A DNA stretch of 42,639 nucleotides from a bacterium (GTDB lineage Bacteria; Vulcanimicrobiota; JABDET01). The stretch covers positions 1 to 42,639 of the forward strand of contig JAJYZB010000016.1 of NCBI GenBank assembly GCA_021800275.1, read 5' to 3'. Below the pieces are notes generated by a model. The model had not been told where the DNA came from and did not search any database. It worked only from the letters and a program-made list of their open reading frames with translations. Position 1 is the stretch's first letter; the number at the start of each line of letters is the position of its first letter. Below are positions 17,748-26,320 of this stretch, piece after piece. Position numbers and translations under genes: made by a program.

Positions 17748-18088
17748 GAGATTTTTTTAAAAAATATAAAACCCTTACTCCTAAAATTGATCCAAAAACT
17801 GTTTTGATTAAAACAGAAGGGAAAAACATCCTGCTTCAGCTGGAAAACGGAAACACCATTGAATTGAATGAAACAGGATTGATAATCTGGAAAATGATCA
17901 ATGGCAAAAGAACGGTGGCGGAGATGCTGGGAGGTTTATTGGAAAAATTTGAAATAGAAGCAGCTGCAGCTCAAAAAGATCTCGGATCTTTTCTGCAGCA
18001 GCTGGAGATTAAGCATTTCATTCTGACCAGCCCACAAAACATGAAGAAACTCCACAAAGCCCGCAGAACACCTATAAAAGTCCGATGA
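17744..18088 (+). CDS. PqqD-family peptide-binding (RRE-like) protein
   Basis: 114 residues from ATG 17744, which overlaps the preceding stop as ATGA. The start could extend far upstream in the same frame, but that would run through the nucleotidyltransferase gene. The core NTIELNETGLIIWKMINGKR, then TVAEMLGGLLEKFEI and DLGSFLQQLEIKHFI, is the PqqD fold: beta strands, then a winged-helix triad with LNxTgxxIWxxxdGxrTv. PqqD domains bind leader peptides of ribosomal precursors and present them to radical SAM or other modifying enzymes. A ~20-residue basic tail (KKLHKARRTPIKVR) follows. No peptide ORF is seen immediately next to it; candidates are at 1451-1639 and 26321-26530. Confidence 0.88.
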   Translation: MRDFFKKYKTLTPKIDPKTVLIKTEGKNILLQLENGNTIELNETGLIIWKMINGKRTVAEMLGGLLEKFEIEAAAAQKDLGSFLQQLEIKHFILTSPQNMKKLHKARRTPIKVR

Positions 18089-18205
18089 ACCCCTCTGCGT
18101 TTAAATTTTGACCAAACTCAAGGAAACTTATAATGTATCAGCCAGCACCAGGAGGATTTAGAAAAATCTAATCTTAAACTGGAAAAACTGCGGCTGGTAA
18201 AAGAG

Positions 18206-18234
18206 ATGACAAAAATTTAAAAATATGCTATAAT
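18206..18234 (+). promoter_or_regulatory. Sigma70-type promoter for the pilin operon
   Basis: ATGACA (18206-18211), a 17-base spacer, and TATAAT (18229-18234) preceded by TGC, giving an extended -10. Transcription would start near 18241, just before the first prepilin gene. A weaker pair, TTGACC-N15-TATAAT, lies at 18108-18134. Confidence 0.6.
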
Positions 18235-18250
18235 AGCGACATTGAAGGGA

Positions 18251-18751
18251 ATGCAGAGACTAAAATTGAGAAAGAAAAAAATAAAAGGGTTTACCCTTTT
18301 AGAGTTGATGCTTGTTTTAATTATTACAGCCATAATGGCTGGTATAGGTTTTTATATTTACCAAAAAGATCAGGCTTTAAGCACGTGCCAAACCGATGCA
18401 GCAATCCTGGCGGTCAATTTAAAGTATATTCGGTCTCAAGCTATGACATACGAAACCAATACTGGTGTCAATGTTAATTCTAGCAGCTACACCCTGTGGA
18501 TTACTAAAAATGGAGGTCACAAACCCATTAACAAAATCAGCCTGAATGGATTTGTCCCTGTTTCCATTACTGCTGCACCCTGTGGAGTTCCTCCCTGCAC
18601 TTTTACATGGCTGCCTTATTCCACGAGTTTGTCCCCCTCTTATACCTGGGGGAATGGAATCCCCTCTTCTTCAGGAAGTTTTATCTTAAAAAGTGGACCT
18701 GTAGAGCAGACCGTTAAGGTGAATCCAAATGGACAAATCTCGTTACAGTAA
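18251..18751 (+). CDS. Type IV pilin-like / GspH-FimT family prepilin
   Basis: Prepilin with a short basic leader (RLKLRKKKIKG) cut before F, then FTLLELMLVLIITAIMAGIG, the class III signal with Glu+5. The C-terminal part is Ser/Gly/Pro-rich, with two Cys in APCGVPPCTF that could form a disulfide. It would be processed by a prepilin peptidase and join a pilus or pseudopilus as a minor subunit. The start is uncertain. I use ATG 18251; TTG 18242 is in frame but sits at the predicted transcription start, and TTG 18266 would give the most typical leader, with GAAGGGA 15 bases upstream. It is first of a five-gene operon. Confidence 0.85.
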   Translation: MQRLKLRKKKIKGFTLLELMLVLIITAIMAGIGFYIYQKDQALSTCQTDAAILAVNLKYIRSQAMTYETNTGVNVNSSSYTLWITKNGGHKPINKISLNGFVPVSITAAPCGVPPCTFTWLPYSTSLSPSYTWGNGIPSSSGSFILKSGPVEQTVKVNPNGQISLQ

Positions 18752-19571
18752 TCAATTAAAAAGCTCTTCTCAAAAGAGAGGAAGTTTACTGATTTTAGCT
18801 CTTCTCATCACAGTTATTCTGGTGATTGTAGGATATGCTCTCACCTCCACAATTGGAATTGAAGGTCAGCATGCTGCAATTGCTGAGTACTCCGCAGAAA
18901 GTTTGTATGCCGCTGATGCCGGCATCCAATTTACCATTGCTGAACTGATCCATGGTCAACCCATCACAATTTCCACAAGTCCATATCCAAAGACTGTGCA
19001 GTTTAGAATAATTGGAGTATGCTGGTCTGGTCCCTCAACACCAACCTGCTCTGCTAAAAACGTCTGCTGCCCTGGGGGTAGCTGCTGCTGGGGCAGTCCT
19101 CCTCAAACTCCTCCTACAAAGTGCCCCGGCGGTGCCAGCCCTCCGTGTCAATGCTCAACTTATCCACCGCCTTTTTCTAATCCTAATCCTTCCCAAAGTT
19201 CACCGATGTGCGGCTGTCCTGTAGGCGCTCCTTTCTGCACTTACTGGCCTAACTCACCGATTGCCAATTTAGCGGGATGCAACTATAATCTCAAATCTCC
19301 AGCAGAAATTGGAAGCATTTCTTGTACGGTTAATGATTCCGGGCACATTGATCAATATTTCGTAATTCATGTAAAAGGTTATCAAGGAGGTTTGGGAAGC
19401 TGCGCAAGTCATACTGCCAATACGTGGTGTTATCAGGTGCGTTCAACAGGCACAGTTGAAACAGATAATACAAGTTATATTTATTCACAAAGAGTCCTAA
19501 AAGCTTATTTATCTTTAAACTACAGTACTAACAAGGTTACCATTATCAATGAATATGAAGATTTTCGCTGA
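18729..19571 (+). CDS. PilX-like pilus assembly protein with Cys/Pro-rich insert
   Basis: 280 residues. An N-terminal membrane helix (GSLLILALLITVILVIVGYA) is followed by a segment with YSAESLYAADAGIQ, the PilX N-terminal pattern of minor pilus proteins. Residues ~97-199 contain 14 Cys among Pro, Gly and Ser (for example NVCCPGGSCCWG and SPMCGCPVGAPFC), and two more Cys follow. This is unusual for PilX and suggests a disulfide-stabilised surface loop. It overlaps the preceding prepilin gene by 23 bases and is followed closely by two more prepilin genes. Its function as a minor pilin is inferred from the N-terminus and the operon. Confidence 0.8.
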   Translation: MDKSRYSNQLKSSSQKRGSLLILALLITVILVIVGYALTSTIGIEGQHAAIAEYSAESLYAADAGIQFTIAELIHGQPITISTSPYPKTVQFRIIGVCWSGPSTPTCSAKNVCCPGGSCCWGSPPQTPPTKCPGGASPPCQCSTYPPPFSNPNPSQSSPMCGCPVGAPFCTYWPNSPIANLAGCNYNLKSPAEIGSISCTVNDSGHIDQYFVIHVKGYQGGLGSCASHTANTWCYQVRSTGTVETDNTSYIYSQRVLKAYLSLNYSTNKVTIINEYEDFR

Positions 19572-19583
19572 AAGGAGGATGCC

Positions 19584-20030
19584 ATGAAAAACCAGAAAGA
19601 AAAAGGGTTATCTTTAATTGAAGCAGTTGTGGCAATCCTTATTTTTTCTTTCATTATTTTGTTTGTTTTCCAGCTTTTTCTCTCCAGTTATCAAGGTTAT
19701 GAACAAACGCGGTCTGATACCGCTGTTGCGAATCTGGCGCAGCAGGAGATGGAATTAGCTCGAGAAGATGCTTTAAGTAATAACCCCACCCCACCCCCTC
19801 CAGGAACATTCCCTTCACCTTATTCTCACTATAACTACACAGTCTCCTACCAAAAACCTTATAGTGATCCCAATCTGGTGCGGATTAAAGTTACAGTTCA
19901 AGGACCTCTTTCCAAAAAAATGACTTTATACAGTATAGTGACTGCAGGATATTCAGCAGCTTCACTTAACCCTCCCCCAACTCCGGGCATAGTTGCTGCT
20001 CTCCCTCCACCCACTCCAGCAATCCCGTAA
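19584..20030 (+). CDS. PilV-like minor prepilin
   Basis: 148 residues. The prepilin signal is MKNQKEKG then LSLIEAVVAILIFSFIILFV, with Glu at +5 of the mature protein. A strong Shine-Dalgarno site (AAAGGAGG) lies just upstream. The globular part is short, and the C-terminus is Pro-rich (NPPPTPGIVAALPPPTPAIP), possibly a flexible tail. It is a minor type IV pilin or pseudopilin of the PilV/GspI kind, based on the signal and gene order. It is followed 2 bases later by the next prepilin. Confidence 0.82.
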   Translation: MKNQKEKGLSLIEAVVAILIFSFIILFVFQLFLSSYQGYEQTRSDTAVANLAQQEMELAREDALSNNPTPPPPGTFPSPYSHYNYTVSYQKPYSDPNLVRIKVTVQGPLSKKMTLYSIVTAGYSAASLNPPPTPGIVAALPPPTPAIP

Positions 20031-20032
20031 CT

Positions 20033-20599
20033 ATGAAAAACTCCTCAGGTTTTACTCTAATAGAAATGATGGTCACTTTATTTATTTTCGTCCTTGCACT
20101 GATCATGCTAACTTCTCTAATTGTAAAAGGAATGGACACTTACACTCAGGGTCAGACCCTCACCCAACTGCAGGATGAAACCAGAAAAGTGATGAATGAC
20201 ATCTCCTCTGAAATTCGGGAGGCAGACTCTATTACAACAGCAAGCGGGAGCACCCTGGAATTCACAAAATTAGATCCTTTCACTTACTGCAGTGGAACGT
20301 CTCTGCTGCAGCAGCCTTCCAATGGACCTGGAAATCTTGAAACAGTAAAATATACCCTTAATGGAGATCAAATTGTGCGCGAAATCTGCGGCAGCAGTGC
20401 TTATGACACTCGTATTTCCCCCTCTCAAATTAAAGTAAACTCTCTGCAGTTTTCCAGCAGCTCCCCTTTCCCCTCCCTCCCTCCCATCATCACAATCACC
20501 ATTGAAACAGAACAAAATGCTCAAGGGGAAAGAAGACCTAAAACATACACCTTAACCACAGAAGCAGCTCCTAGAGCTTCCAGCTTCCAGTACCAGTAA
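20033..20599 (+). CDS. PilW/GspJ-like minor prepilin
   Basis: 188 residues. The signal is MKNSSG then FTLIEMMVTLFIFVLALIML, with Glu+5. A region like QLQDETRKVMNDISSEIREA follows, which is typical of PilW/GspJ, where a long helix packs against the pilus core. Two Cys (YCSG, EICGSS) could pair. It begins 2 bases after the previous stop without its own strong Shine-Dalgarno site, so it is probably translationally coupled. A minor pilin role is inferred. Confidence 0.82.
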   Translation: MKNSSGFTLIEMMVTLFIFVLALIMLTSLIVKGMDTYTQGQTLTQLQDETRKVMNDISSEIREADSITTASGSTLEFTKLDPFTYCSGTSLLQQPSNGPGNLETVKYTLNGDQIVREICGSSAYDTRISPSQIKVNSLQFSSSSPFPSLPPIITITIETEQNAQGERRPKTYTLTTEAAPRASSFQYQ

Positions 20600-20606
20600 A
20601 AAAATC

Positions 20607-21965
20607 ATGGAAACTTCTTCAGTCAGGAGCAGTTCTCAGAAAAACCAAAATTTTCTCTCTCTTTTTCTTTATTACTGCAGCGCTTTTTTCCCACTCCTTA
20701 TCCTCATTTTACTCCCTTTTAACTGGTTCGCATACCCTTATTTTAACTATCCCTATAAACCTCTGCAGAGAATCCCTTTCAGCCCTCTGCTGGCGATCAT
20801 TGTAATCTGGTTTATGTTCTGGGGAATACAAAAATTCATCACCAGGGGATGGAAAGAAGCTGTCAATCCCCTCCAAACCCAAATTCTGCTGCTTTTTGCA
20901 GTCTTCATTTTATCAGCATTCTGGCAGCATGAACCTTTAAAAATGATCACTCCTCATATTCTGCCCTGGGCAGTTTATATTTTAATTTTTTTAATGATCA
21001 GTGAACAGGCAAAAAATAAAACCATGAGGAAACTCCTGACTGCAGTAATCCTTTTTTCGGGATTAATCGCTGCTTTTGGAGGAATACATGATTTCATCCA
21101 TTACTTAAGCCTGCACAAAGGCTGGTTTTACAGAGCCAGATACTCTTTTGAAAGTCCAAACTTACTGGCGGATTATCTTTTATTGATCCTGCCAATCCCC
21201 TGGCTCAATTTTATTTTTTTAAAAAAAACATGGGCAAAATGGCTCTGGTACATTCTTCTGATTCCATTCTTAACCACTTTTGTGATGACTCTTTCTCGAG
21301 GAGCCTGGATCGGTTTTTTTGCCGCTTTTATTTTTCTCGTGATTCAGATTAAAAAGGAGAAAAAACTTCTTTTTGCTCCCCTTCTCCCTTTTCTGGCTGC
21401 TGCTGTTGGGATTGTTTTGTTTCTACCAAAAGAAGCGCTGCACAGAGCCTTGATCCTCCCTTTTCATGAAGGATTTGATGCTAAACTTCATATTGCGGTT
21501 TGGGAAAGCGCTCTTAAAATGATATTCCATCATCCATTCCTGGGCATCGGATTTGGAAATTTTACCTCTATTTATCCTAAATACGCGGTTCAAGGGATTG
21601 GATTTCATTATTTATTCATGCCCAGCGCCAGCAATCTTTATCTGCAGATTGGATCAGAAAACGGGCTGATCGGATTGGGAATTTTTTTATGGCTGATCTG
21701 GAGCGCAGCAAAAATTTCGGCTCAAATCCTCAAAAACACTCCTTCTCCTGAAGAAAGAATTCTAGCTTTAGCCCTTCCAGCAGCTTTTATCGGATTTCTA
21801 GTCCACGGCTTTTTTGATTATACCTGGTGGTATTTAAAAGTAGGAATCCTCTCGTGGATTTTAGCTGGAATCAGCATAGGACTTTATGACCAAACAGGGA
21901 GAGAAATCATCACTTCAAATTCATTACAACCGAATAAATCGGAAGAAAAACCGCAATCAGAATAA
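20607..21965 (+). CDS. O-antigen ligase / Wzy-type polytopic membrane protein
   Basis: 452 residues with about ten hydrophobic segments. The Wzy_C-type region includes TLSRGAWIGFFAAFIF and later HHPFLGIGFGNF with a large periplasmic loop, the hallmark of WaaL, Wzy and PglL/PilO-type enzymes. It would transfer a lipid-linked glycan to lipid A, another glycan or protein. Its place as last gene of a minor-pilin operon, 7 bases after the PilW-like gene, favours a pilin or protein O-glycosylation ligase, but substrate class cannot be told from sequence. The 3' end overlaps the convergent GspF gene by 56 bases. Confidence 0.84.
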   Translation: METSSVRSSSQKNQNFLSLFLYYCSAFFPLLILILLPFNWFAYPYFNYPYKPLQRIPFSPLLAIIVIWFMFWGIQKFITRGWKEAVNPLQTQILLLFAVFILSAFWQHEPLKMITPHILPWAVYILIFLMISEQAKNKTMRKLLTAVILFSGLIAAFGGIHDFIHYLSLHKGWFYRARYSFESPNLLADYLLLILPIPWLNFIFLKKTWAKWLWYILLIPFLTTFVMTLSRGAWIGFFAAFIFLVIQIKKEKKLLFAPLLPFLAAAVGIVLFLPKEALHRALILPFHEGFDAKLHIAVWESALKMIFHHPFLGIGFGNFTSIYPKYAVQGIGFHYLFMPSASNLYLQIGSENGLIGLGIFLWLIWSAAKISAQILKNTPSPEERILALALPAAFIGFLVHGFFDYTWWYLKVGILSWILAGISIGLYDQTGREIITSNSLQPNKSEEKPQSE

Positions 21966-23916
21966 ACCCGACAACCCCCCCAAGAATAACTACTACAAGA
22001 GGTTCTAAAAGATCAAGTGTTCTCCCCATGACAAAATCCAAATCTTTTTCATAAAACCTTATCAAAGAAGAAGACATTTCCTGGATTGCCCCTGTTTCTT
22101 GAATCGTACTGAACAAATCAACAGCCATTTTTGGAAAAAAGCCATTGTGGTCTTCATTAGCGATAGAAAGAGCTTCTCGAATCGTCGCTCCTGTTGTCAA
22201 ATTCTTAGAAAAATCTTCGACAAATTCTCCCATCAGAGGACTGACTGCCATCTCACCATAAAATTTTAAAGCTTGTAACACAGGAACTCCGACATTGACA
22301 AGAATCAAAAACACGTTTAAGAAATGGATAATATTGACTGATCTCCAGCATCGGCTCACAACAGGGACAGTATATTTAAAATGGTCCCAATACAGCTTCC
22401 CAATAACAGTCTTTGTTTGTTGTTTCATGACAACGTACAAAACTACTGTCAATACCAGGATTGCCCCACAGAAAAGGGTAATTCGATGGGCAAAAAACAT
22501 CAATAACTGTGTTGGCAGAGGAAGGCTCACATGAAGACTGGCAAAAATGCTAGAAAATCTAGGAAGAACTAGATAGCACATTCCGATGACAGCAGCAAAG
22601 GCTCCAAACAGGACAAAAGCCGGATAGACCAGAGCAGATCTGAATTTTAACCAGTAATTTCGATTCTTTTCTTCGTATTCAGCAATTTGTCTGACAGTCA
22701 TGGCAAGCTGTCCACCCTCCTCACCAGCCATAACCATTCCAACATGCAACTTGTTGAACAGCTCCGGATGAAGCTCAAGAGATCTGGAAAAGGATTTCCC
22801 TGCTCCCAATTTTTTTCTCAGGTCCAAAATGATCCCTTTAAATCTAGAATTTTCTTCTTGATTTTGAAGAATTTCTAAAGCAGTTATCAGAGGCACCCCA
22901 GTTTCTAAAAGCGTAGCAAGACTTCTGAAGAATAACACCAGGCTGGCATTAGGGATAGTTTCAGTAGATTTCAAGTAAGCTGCAGTCTGGCGGGAGATTT
23001 TAGAAACTTTAGCAAAAATGGGATTGGTCTGGCTTGAACGAATTTTTGTTTTTGAAACTTCCCTCGGCTCATCGGGCCTCGTCTGCTCTCTTTGTTTTTC
23101 GTATTTAGGGGGAATAGAGGTGGGTTTAAGGGATTCAGAAGAAGCCTCAGTCTGCCTCTGAATCAATTCAATCTGATTTCCAAGCTGATTTTTCTCTAAA
23201 AGAGAAACACACTTGTCAAACAATTCAAAAGATTCAATACCACCTGAAACACAGTTTTTCAAAAACTCAAACGTTTCCGAGCTTAAAGTCTTTTTCAGGG
23301 ATACGGGAAGATTCCCATTTTCTGAAAAGGACTGGGTCAAAAAATAGCAAAGAATTTCACCCGCGGCTTTCACATAAGTTTTCTCAGGAATCTTTATGAC
23401 GCCTTTTTCAAGAAAATCCATGCGCATATTATTCTTTTTATACAAGACCGTGAGGAAAACCGGTGCCAGCAGCATCTCACCTTCAGGGAAATATAAAATA
23501 CGATAAGCCAGATCCTGAACCACTTTAAAATGCACATTTAAACTGTGCAAAGATTCAAATAATCTCAACAAAGCCGGAACATGATTAAGAGCCTCTTTTT
23601 CTTTAAAACTGGAAGATCCCATTTCAGAAAGACTGAAAAATGGAACCCCTGTCATCTCATTTAAGGCAAAATAAACTTTCCCGTCAATTTTCCATTGATC
23701 CAGTATAGGAGGAAAAATAGAGGACCAATCTGAGGACCATAATCCCACTTCTTTTCGAAATGATGAAGAAATTGAATTCGAATCATATTCAATAAGCAGA
23801 TATTTTTTTTTATAGGTTAAATCCAGAGTTTCATAAATAGCAAAAAATGGATAGCCTGCTTGCTGCCGAATAATTTTATATCGCTCCTGAAAAACCATAT
23901 TTTCAGTCAAAATCAT
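21910..23916 (-). CDS. GspF/PilC pilus assembly platform protein with N-terminal pseudokinase-like domain
   Basis: 668 residues from ATG 23916 (GGGAG 7 bases upstream; ATGs at 23946 and 23898 are alternatives). Residues ~315-668 are a full T2SSF protein: two repeats (FFRSLATLLETGVPLITALE and LNVFLILVNVGVPVLQALKF), three membrane segments, and the GEEGGQL and QETGAI motifs. It should be the inner-membrane platform for pilus assembly, working with the prepilins encoded on the other strand. Residues ~1-250 resemble a Ser/Thr kinase: FQERYKIIRQQAGYPFFAIY like the N-lobe, then a LHSLNVHF stretch at the HRD position. The VAIK Lys, the HRD Asp and the DFG motif are all missing, so it is probably a binding pseudokinase. 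A charged linker joins the halves. Confidence 0.85.
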   Translation of the reverse strand: MILTENMVFQERYKIIRQQAGYPFFAIYETLDLTYKKKYLLIEYDSNSISSSFRKEVGLWSSDWSSIFPPILDQWKIDGKVYFALNEMTGVPFFSLSEMGSSSFKEKEALNHVPALLRLFESLHSLNVHFKVVQDLAYRILYFPEGEMLLAPVFLTVLYKKNNMRMDFLEKGVIKIPEKTYVKAAGEILCYFLTQSFSENGNLPVSLKKTLSSETFEFLKNCVSGGIESFELFDKCVSLLEKNQLGNQIELIQRQTEASSESLKPTSIPPKYEKQREQTRPDEPREVSKTKIRSSQTNPIFAKVSKISRQTAAYLKSTETIPNASLVLFFRSLATLLETGVPLITALEILQNQEENSRFKGIILDLRKKLGAGKSFSRSLELHPELFNKLHVGMVMAGEEGGQLAMTVRQIAEYEEKNRNYWLKFRSALVYPAFVLFGAFAAVIGMCYLVLPRFSSIFASLHVSLPLPTQLLMFFAHRITLFCGAILVLTVVLYVVMKQQTKTVIGKLYWDHFKYTVPVVSRCWRSVNIIHFLNVFLILVNVGVPVLQALKFYGEMAVSPLMGEFVEDFSKNLTTGATIREALSIANEDHNGFFPKMAVDLFSTIQETGAIQEMSSSLIRFYEKDLDFVMGRTLDLLEPLVVVILGGVVGFILIAVFLPIYSVVMNLK

Positions 23917-23937
23917 GCGGAGACTCCCAAGAAAAAA

Positions 23938-25140
23938 ATGCCTCAAAACTGGAAAAAAATAATTTTACTCTTAATAACTGCTGCATCTCTTGCCTCAGTT
24001 CTACTAACATATCGGATGGGTCATCCTTCTAGACTTTATTTCGATGAAATTTACTATGTGCCTGCTGCCAGAGCTTTAGTCTCAGGAAACCCAGATCCAA
24101 ATTGGGTCGCCCCTCCTCTTGGGAAAGCTTTTATTGGAGAAGCCATTCGAATTTTCGGAAACACTTCTTTTGCCTGGAGACTGCCTTCTGTTCTGGCAGC
24201 TCTTTTGGGCCTCTGGTTCTTTTTTCTATTGACGATTAAAATCTTCTCCCAGGAGACTAAACCATCCTATCTTTTTCCCGAACTGACAGCTTTTCTGGCG
24301 TCTCTCTTCTTTCTTCTGGACGGCATAACTTATGTCCAGTCCAGAATTGACATGCTGGATATGATGATGACCTGCTTTCTAATAGGGGCTTTTTACTTTT
24401 TCCTCACAGAACGATATTTCATCTGCTCTCTGTTTTTAGGGCTTTCTTTTGCCTGCAAATGGACAGGGGCATTCAGCTTTCTTTTTTTCCTTCCCATGAT
24501 TCCCTGTGCAGAGGGAATAAAAAAATATCTTCGAATTGTTCTTGAAATTTATTTTCCCGCTGTCCTGTTGTATTCTCTGATTTTTATTTTTCTCGGATTT
24601 GGATACAAACTGTTTCTGTTTGGAGGAATGCTCTCTATTATCAAGCATTTTATCCTGTCACAAATAAAAATGGTAAATTTTTACTTAAAACCTCTTGGAT
24701 ATCAACCTTATGAAGCTTCCTGGTGGAAATGTCTGCTCCTTATTCGCCCTATCTGGTACTTCTATCAATTTCATTCAAACCAAATGAATGGAATCGTGAT
24801 GCTGCCTAACCCCTTTTTATGGTGGCCCTCTTTGTTATCAGCTCTATTTCTTTTTTTTAGATTTTCGGATAGAACCGCCCGGATCATTTTGTTTGGCATC
24901 CTCTGGCTCATCCTCCCTTGGGCTTTATCTTCCCGACAAGGATTTATGTATTATCTGCTGCCCATCTCTCCCTTTATGGTTTTAGCCCTGATTTACTGGA
25001 TAAGAGGCTCTAAAACAGCGGTCTGGGCTGCTCTTGCAGCCAGTTTGTTAGGTTTTTTTCTATATTTTCCCCTTTACTCAAACCTGCCCATTTCTTATCC
25101 TTACTTCTGGTCTTTAATCTGGCTGAAAACCTGGCTCTAA
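23938..25140 (+). CDS. PMT-type dolichyl/polyprenyl-phosphate mannosyltransferase (GT39-like)
   Basis: 400 residues from ATG 23938 (MPQNWKKIILLL); upstream codons overlap the divergent GspF gene and are unlikely to be used. About ten membrane segments are visible. The first loop carries YFDEIYYVPAARAL, matching the Asp-Glu catalytic loop of protein O-mannosyltransferases. Further PMT landmarks are SRIDMLDMMM and FACKWTGAF. It would use a polyprenyl-phosphate sugar to glycosylate exported proteins or a glycan. It is somewhat shorter than typical PMT enzymes. The GspF gene diverges 21 bases upstream, so the two promoters must overlap. Confidence 0.87.
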   Translation: MPQNWKKIILLLITAASLASVLLTYRMGHPSRLYFDEIYYVPAARALVSGNPDPNWVAPPLGKAFIGEAIRIFGNTSFAWRLPSVLAALLGLWFFFLLTIKIFSQETKPSYLFPELTAFLASLFFLLDGITYVQSRIDMLDMMMTCFLIGAFYFFLTERYFICSLFLGLSFACKWTGAFSFLFFLPMIPCAEGIKKYLRIVLEIYFPAVLLYSLIFIFLGFGYKLFLFGGMLSIIKHFILSQIKMVNFYLKPLGYQPYEASWWKCLLLIRPIWYFYQFHSNQMNGIVMLPNPFLWWPSLLSALFLFFRFSDRTARIILFGILWLILPWALSSRQGFMYYLLPISPFMVLALIYWIRGSKTAVWAALAASLLGFFLYFPLYSNLPISYPYFWSLIWLKTWL

Positions 25141-25183
25141 GACAGAATCCAAAGCAGGAACAAATCTCTGGCAGAACAAAATT

Positions 25184-26236
25184 TTGAGAGAAAAACAGGG
25201 ATCTGGAAATTTGAACATCTTACCTAAAAAAGGGCGAAGTCCTCTCATCAGCATCATCATTCCGACATGGAACTCATGGCACACTCTCAAGCATTGTTTA
25301 AACGCCATCCAAAATCAGGATTCTATAAATTTTCTTTATGAAGTCATTATCGTGGATGACGGAAGCTGTGATGGTACAGGGGAGAAAATCAAAGCAGCGT
25401 CTTATCCATTTCCTTTGTTCTACTTTTTTCAAAAGAATCAAGGTCCAGCAGCAGCCAGAAATCTTGGTATTCTGCGGGCGAAAGGAGAAATTGTGTTATT
25501 TCTGGATGCAGACATTATCCCTGCTGCTGGACTGATAAAAGAGCATCTGCTGCTGCATCTTGAAAATAGAAAAGTTTTTGTGACCGGGAGGGTGATCCCT
25601 CATTCCAAAGCCTCATTTTATGGAAGACTTTTAACAAACTGGCTGATTTCTCCCATCTCCAGACAGAAAATTAGAAAAAACTTCAGTTTTCCAGCCTGCA
25701 ATTTTTCAGTCAAAAAAAAACATTTAGAATCAGTCAGCGGTTTTAATGAACTTTTTTCTCCTTATGGATTTGAAGACACAGAGCTAGGATTCAGGCTCTG
25801 CGAAAAAGAAAAACTTCGCTTGATTTTCAGCGAAAAAGCGGCTGTTTATCACTTAAATAAAGACAATTTTCAGACCTGCATTCAAAAAGGTTGGCATCTT
25901 GGGAAAAATTTAATCCGCTTTATCAGACTGCATCCAGAAATTTTTTATGAACAAAAATGGTCGGGTTATAAAAAAATTTATGAGAGAAATCTGCTGGATA
26001 TTCTGCATTTTTCCCCGCTCTCAGATCAAGAAAAAAGACTATTCCTGGAAAAAATCAAGTCTCTAGAGGAAAAAATAAAAACAAGTGATATAAACGCTTC
26101 TAAAAAATTAAAACATCTTTTCCATCAAGGACTTGGGTACTCTGTTTTCGAAGGGGGACACACAGAACTCTTCAGACTAAAAAATCGAACTCCTCATCTG
26201 CTAACTGCGAAATCTATCCCCAAAAACTCTTTTTAA
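25184..26236 (+). CDS. Family 2 glycosyltransferase
   Basis: 350 residues, a single GT-A domain with ISIIIPTWNSWHTLKHCL, VIIVDDGSCDGTGEK, GPAAARNLGILRAKGE, FLDADI as the DxD site, and FEDTELGFRL as the ED catalytic-base region. The C-terminal ~100 residues are helical and basic. It starts at TTG 25184, with a second TTG at 25211; neither has a good Shine-Dalgarno site, so the first nine residues are uncertain. It follows the mannosyltransferase by 43 bases and is related in its last third to the GT2 enzymes at 7546 and 14506 (HRIGKEKFR/KGWHLGKNLIR-type blocks). Sugar and acceptor are unknown. Confidence 0.88.
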   Translation: MREKQGSGNLNILPKKGRSPLISIIIPTWNSWHTLKHCLNAIQNQDSINFLYEVIIVDDGSCDGTGEKIKAASYPFPLFYFFQKNQGPAAARNLGILRAKGEIVLFLDADIIPAAGLIKEHLLLHLENRKVFVTGRVIPHSKASFYGRLLTNWLISPISRQKIRKNFSFPACNFSVKKKHLESVSGFNELFSPYGFEDTELGFRLCEKEKLRLIFSEKAAVYHLNKDNFQTCIQKGWHLGKNLIRFIRLHPEIFYEQKWSGYKKIYERNLLDILHFSPLSDQEKRLFLEKIKSLEEKIKTSDINASKKLKHLFHQGLGYSVFEGGHTELFRLKNRTPHLLTAKSIPKNSF

Positions 26237-26320
26237 AGGATTGAGAGGGAGTCAATAGAATCGTAAAGAATCTTAATTAAGTAAAGAATGTTATGAATAG
26301 AAGAACTCTAGGAATTCAAA

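Noticed and set aside
18108-18134. TTGACC/TATAAT as the main pilin promoter
   Set aside because: The spacer is only 15 bases. The pair at 18206-18234 has a 17-base spacer and an extended -10.
18136-18220. Coding-like stub with coiled-coil composition (SNLKLEKLRLVKEMTKI) before the pilin operon
   Set aside because: It has no start codon and an in-frame stop just upstream. It could be a gene remnant, but it is too short to support, and it overlaps the pilin promoter.
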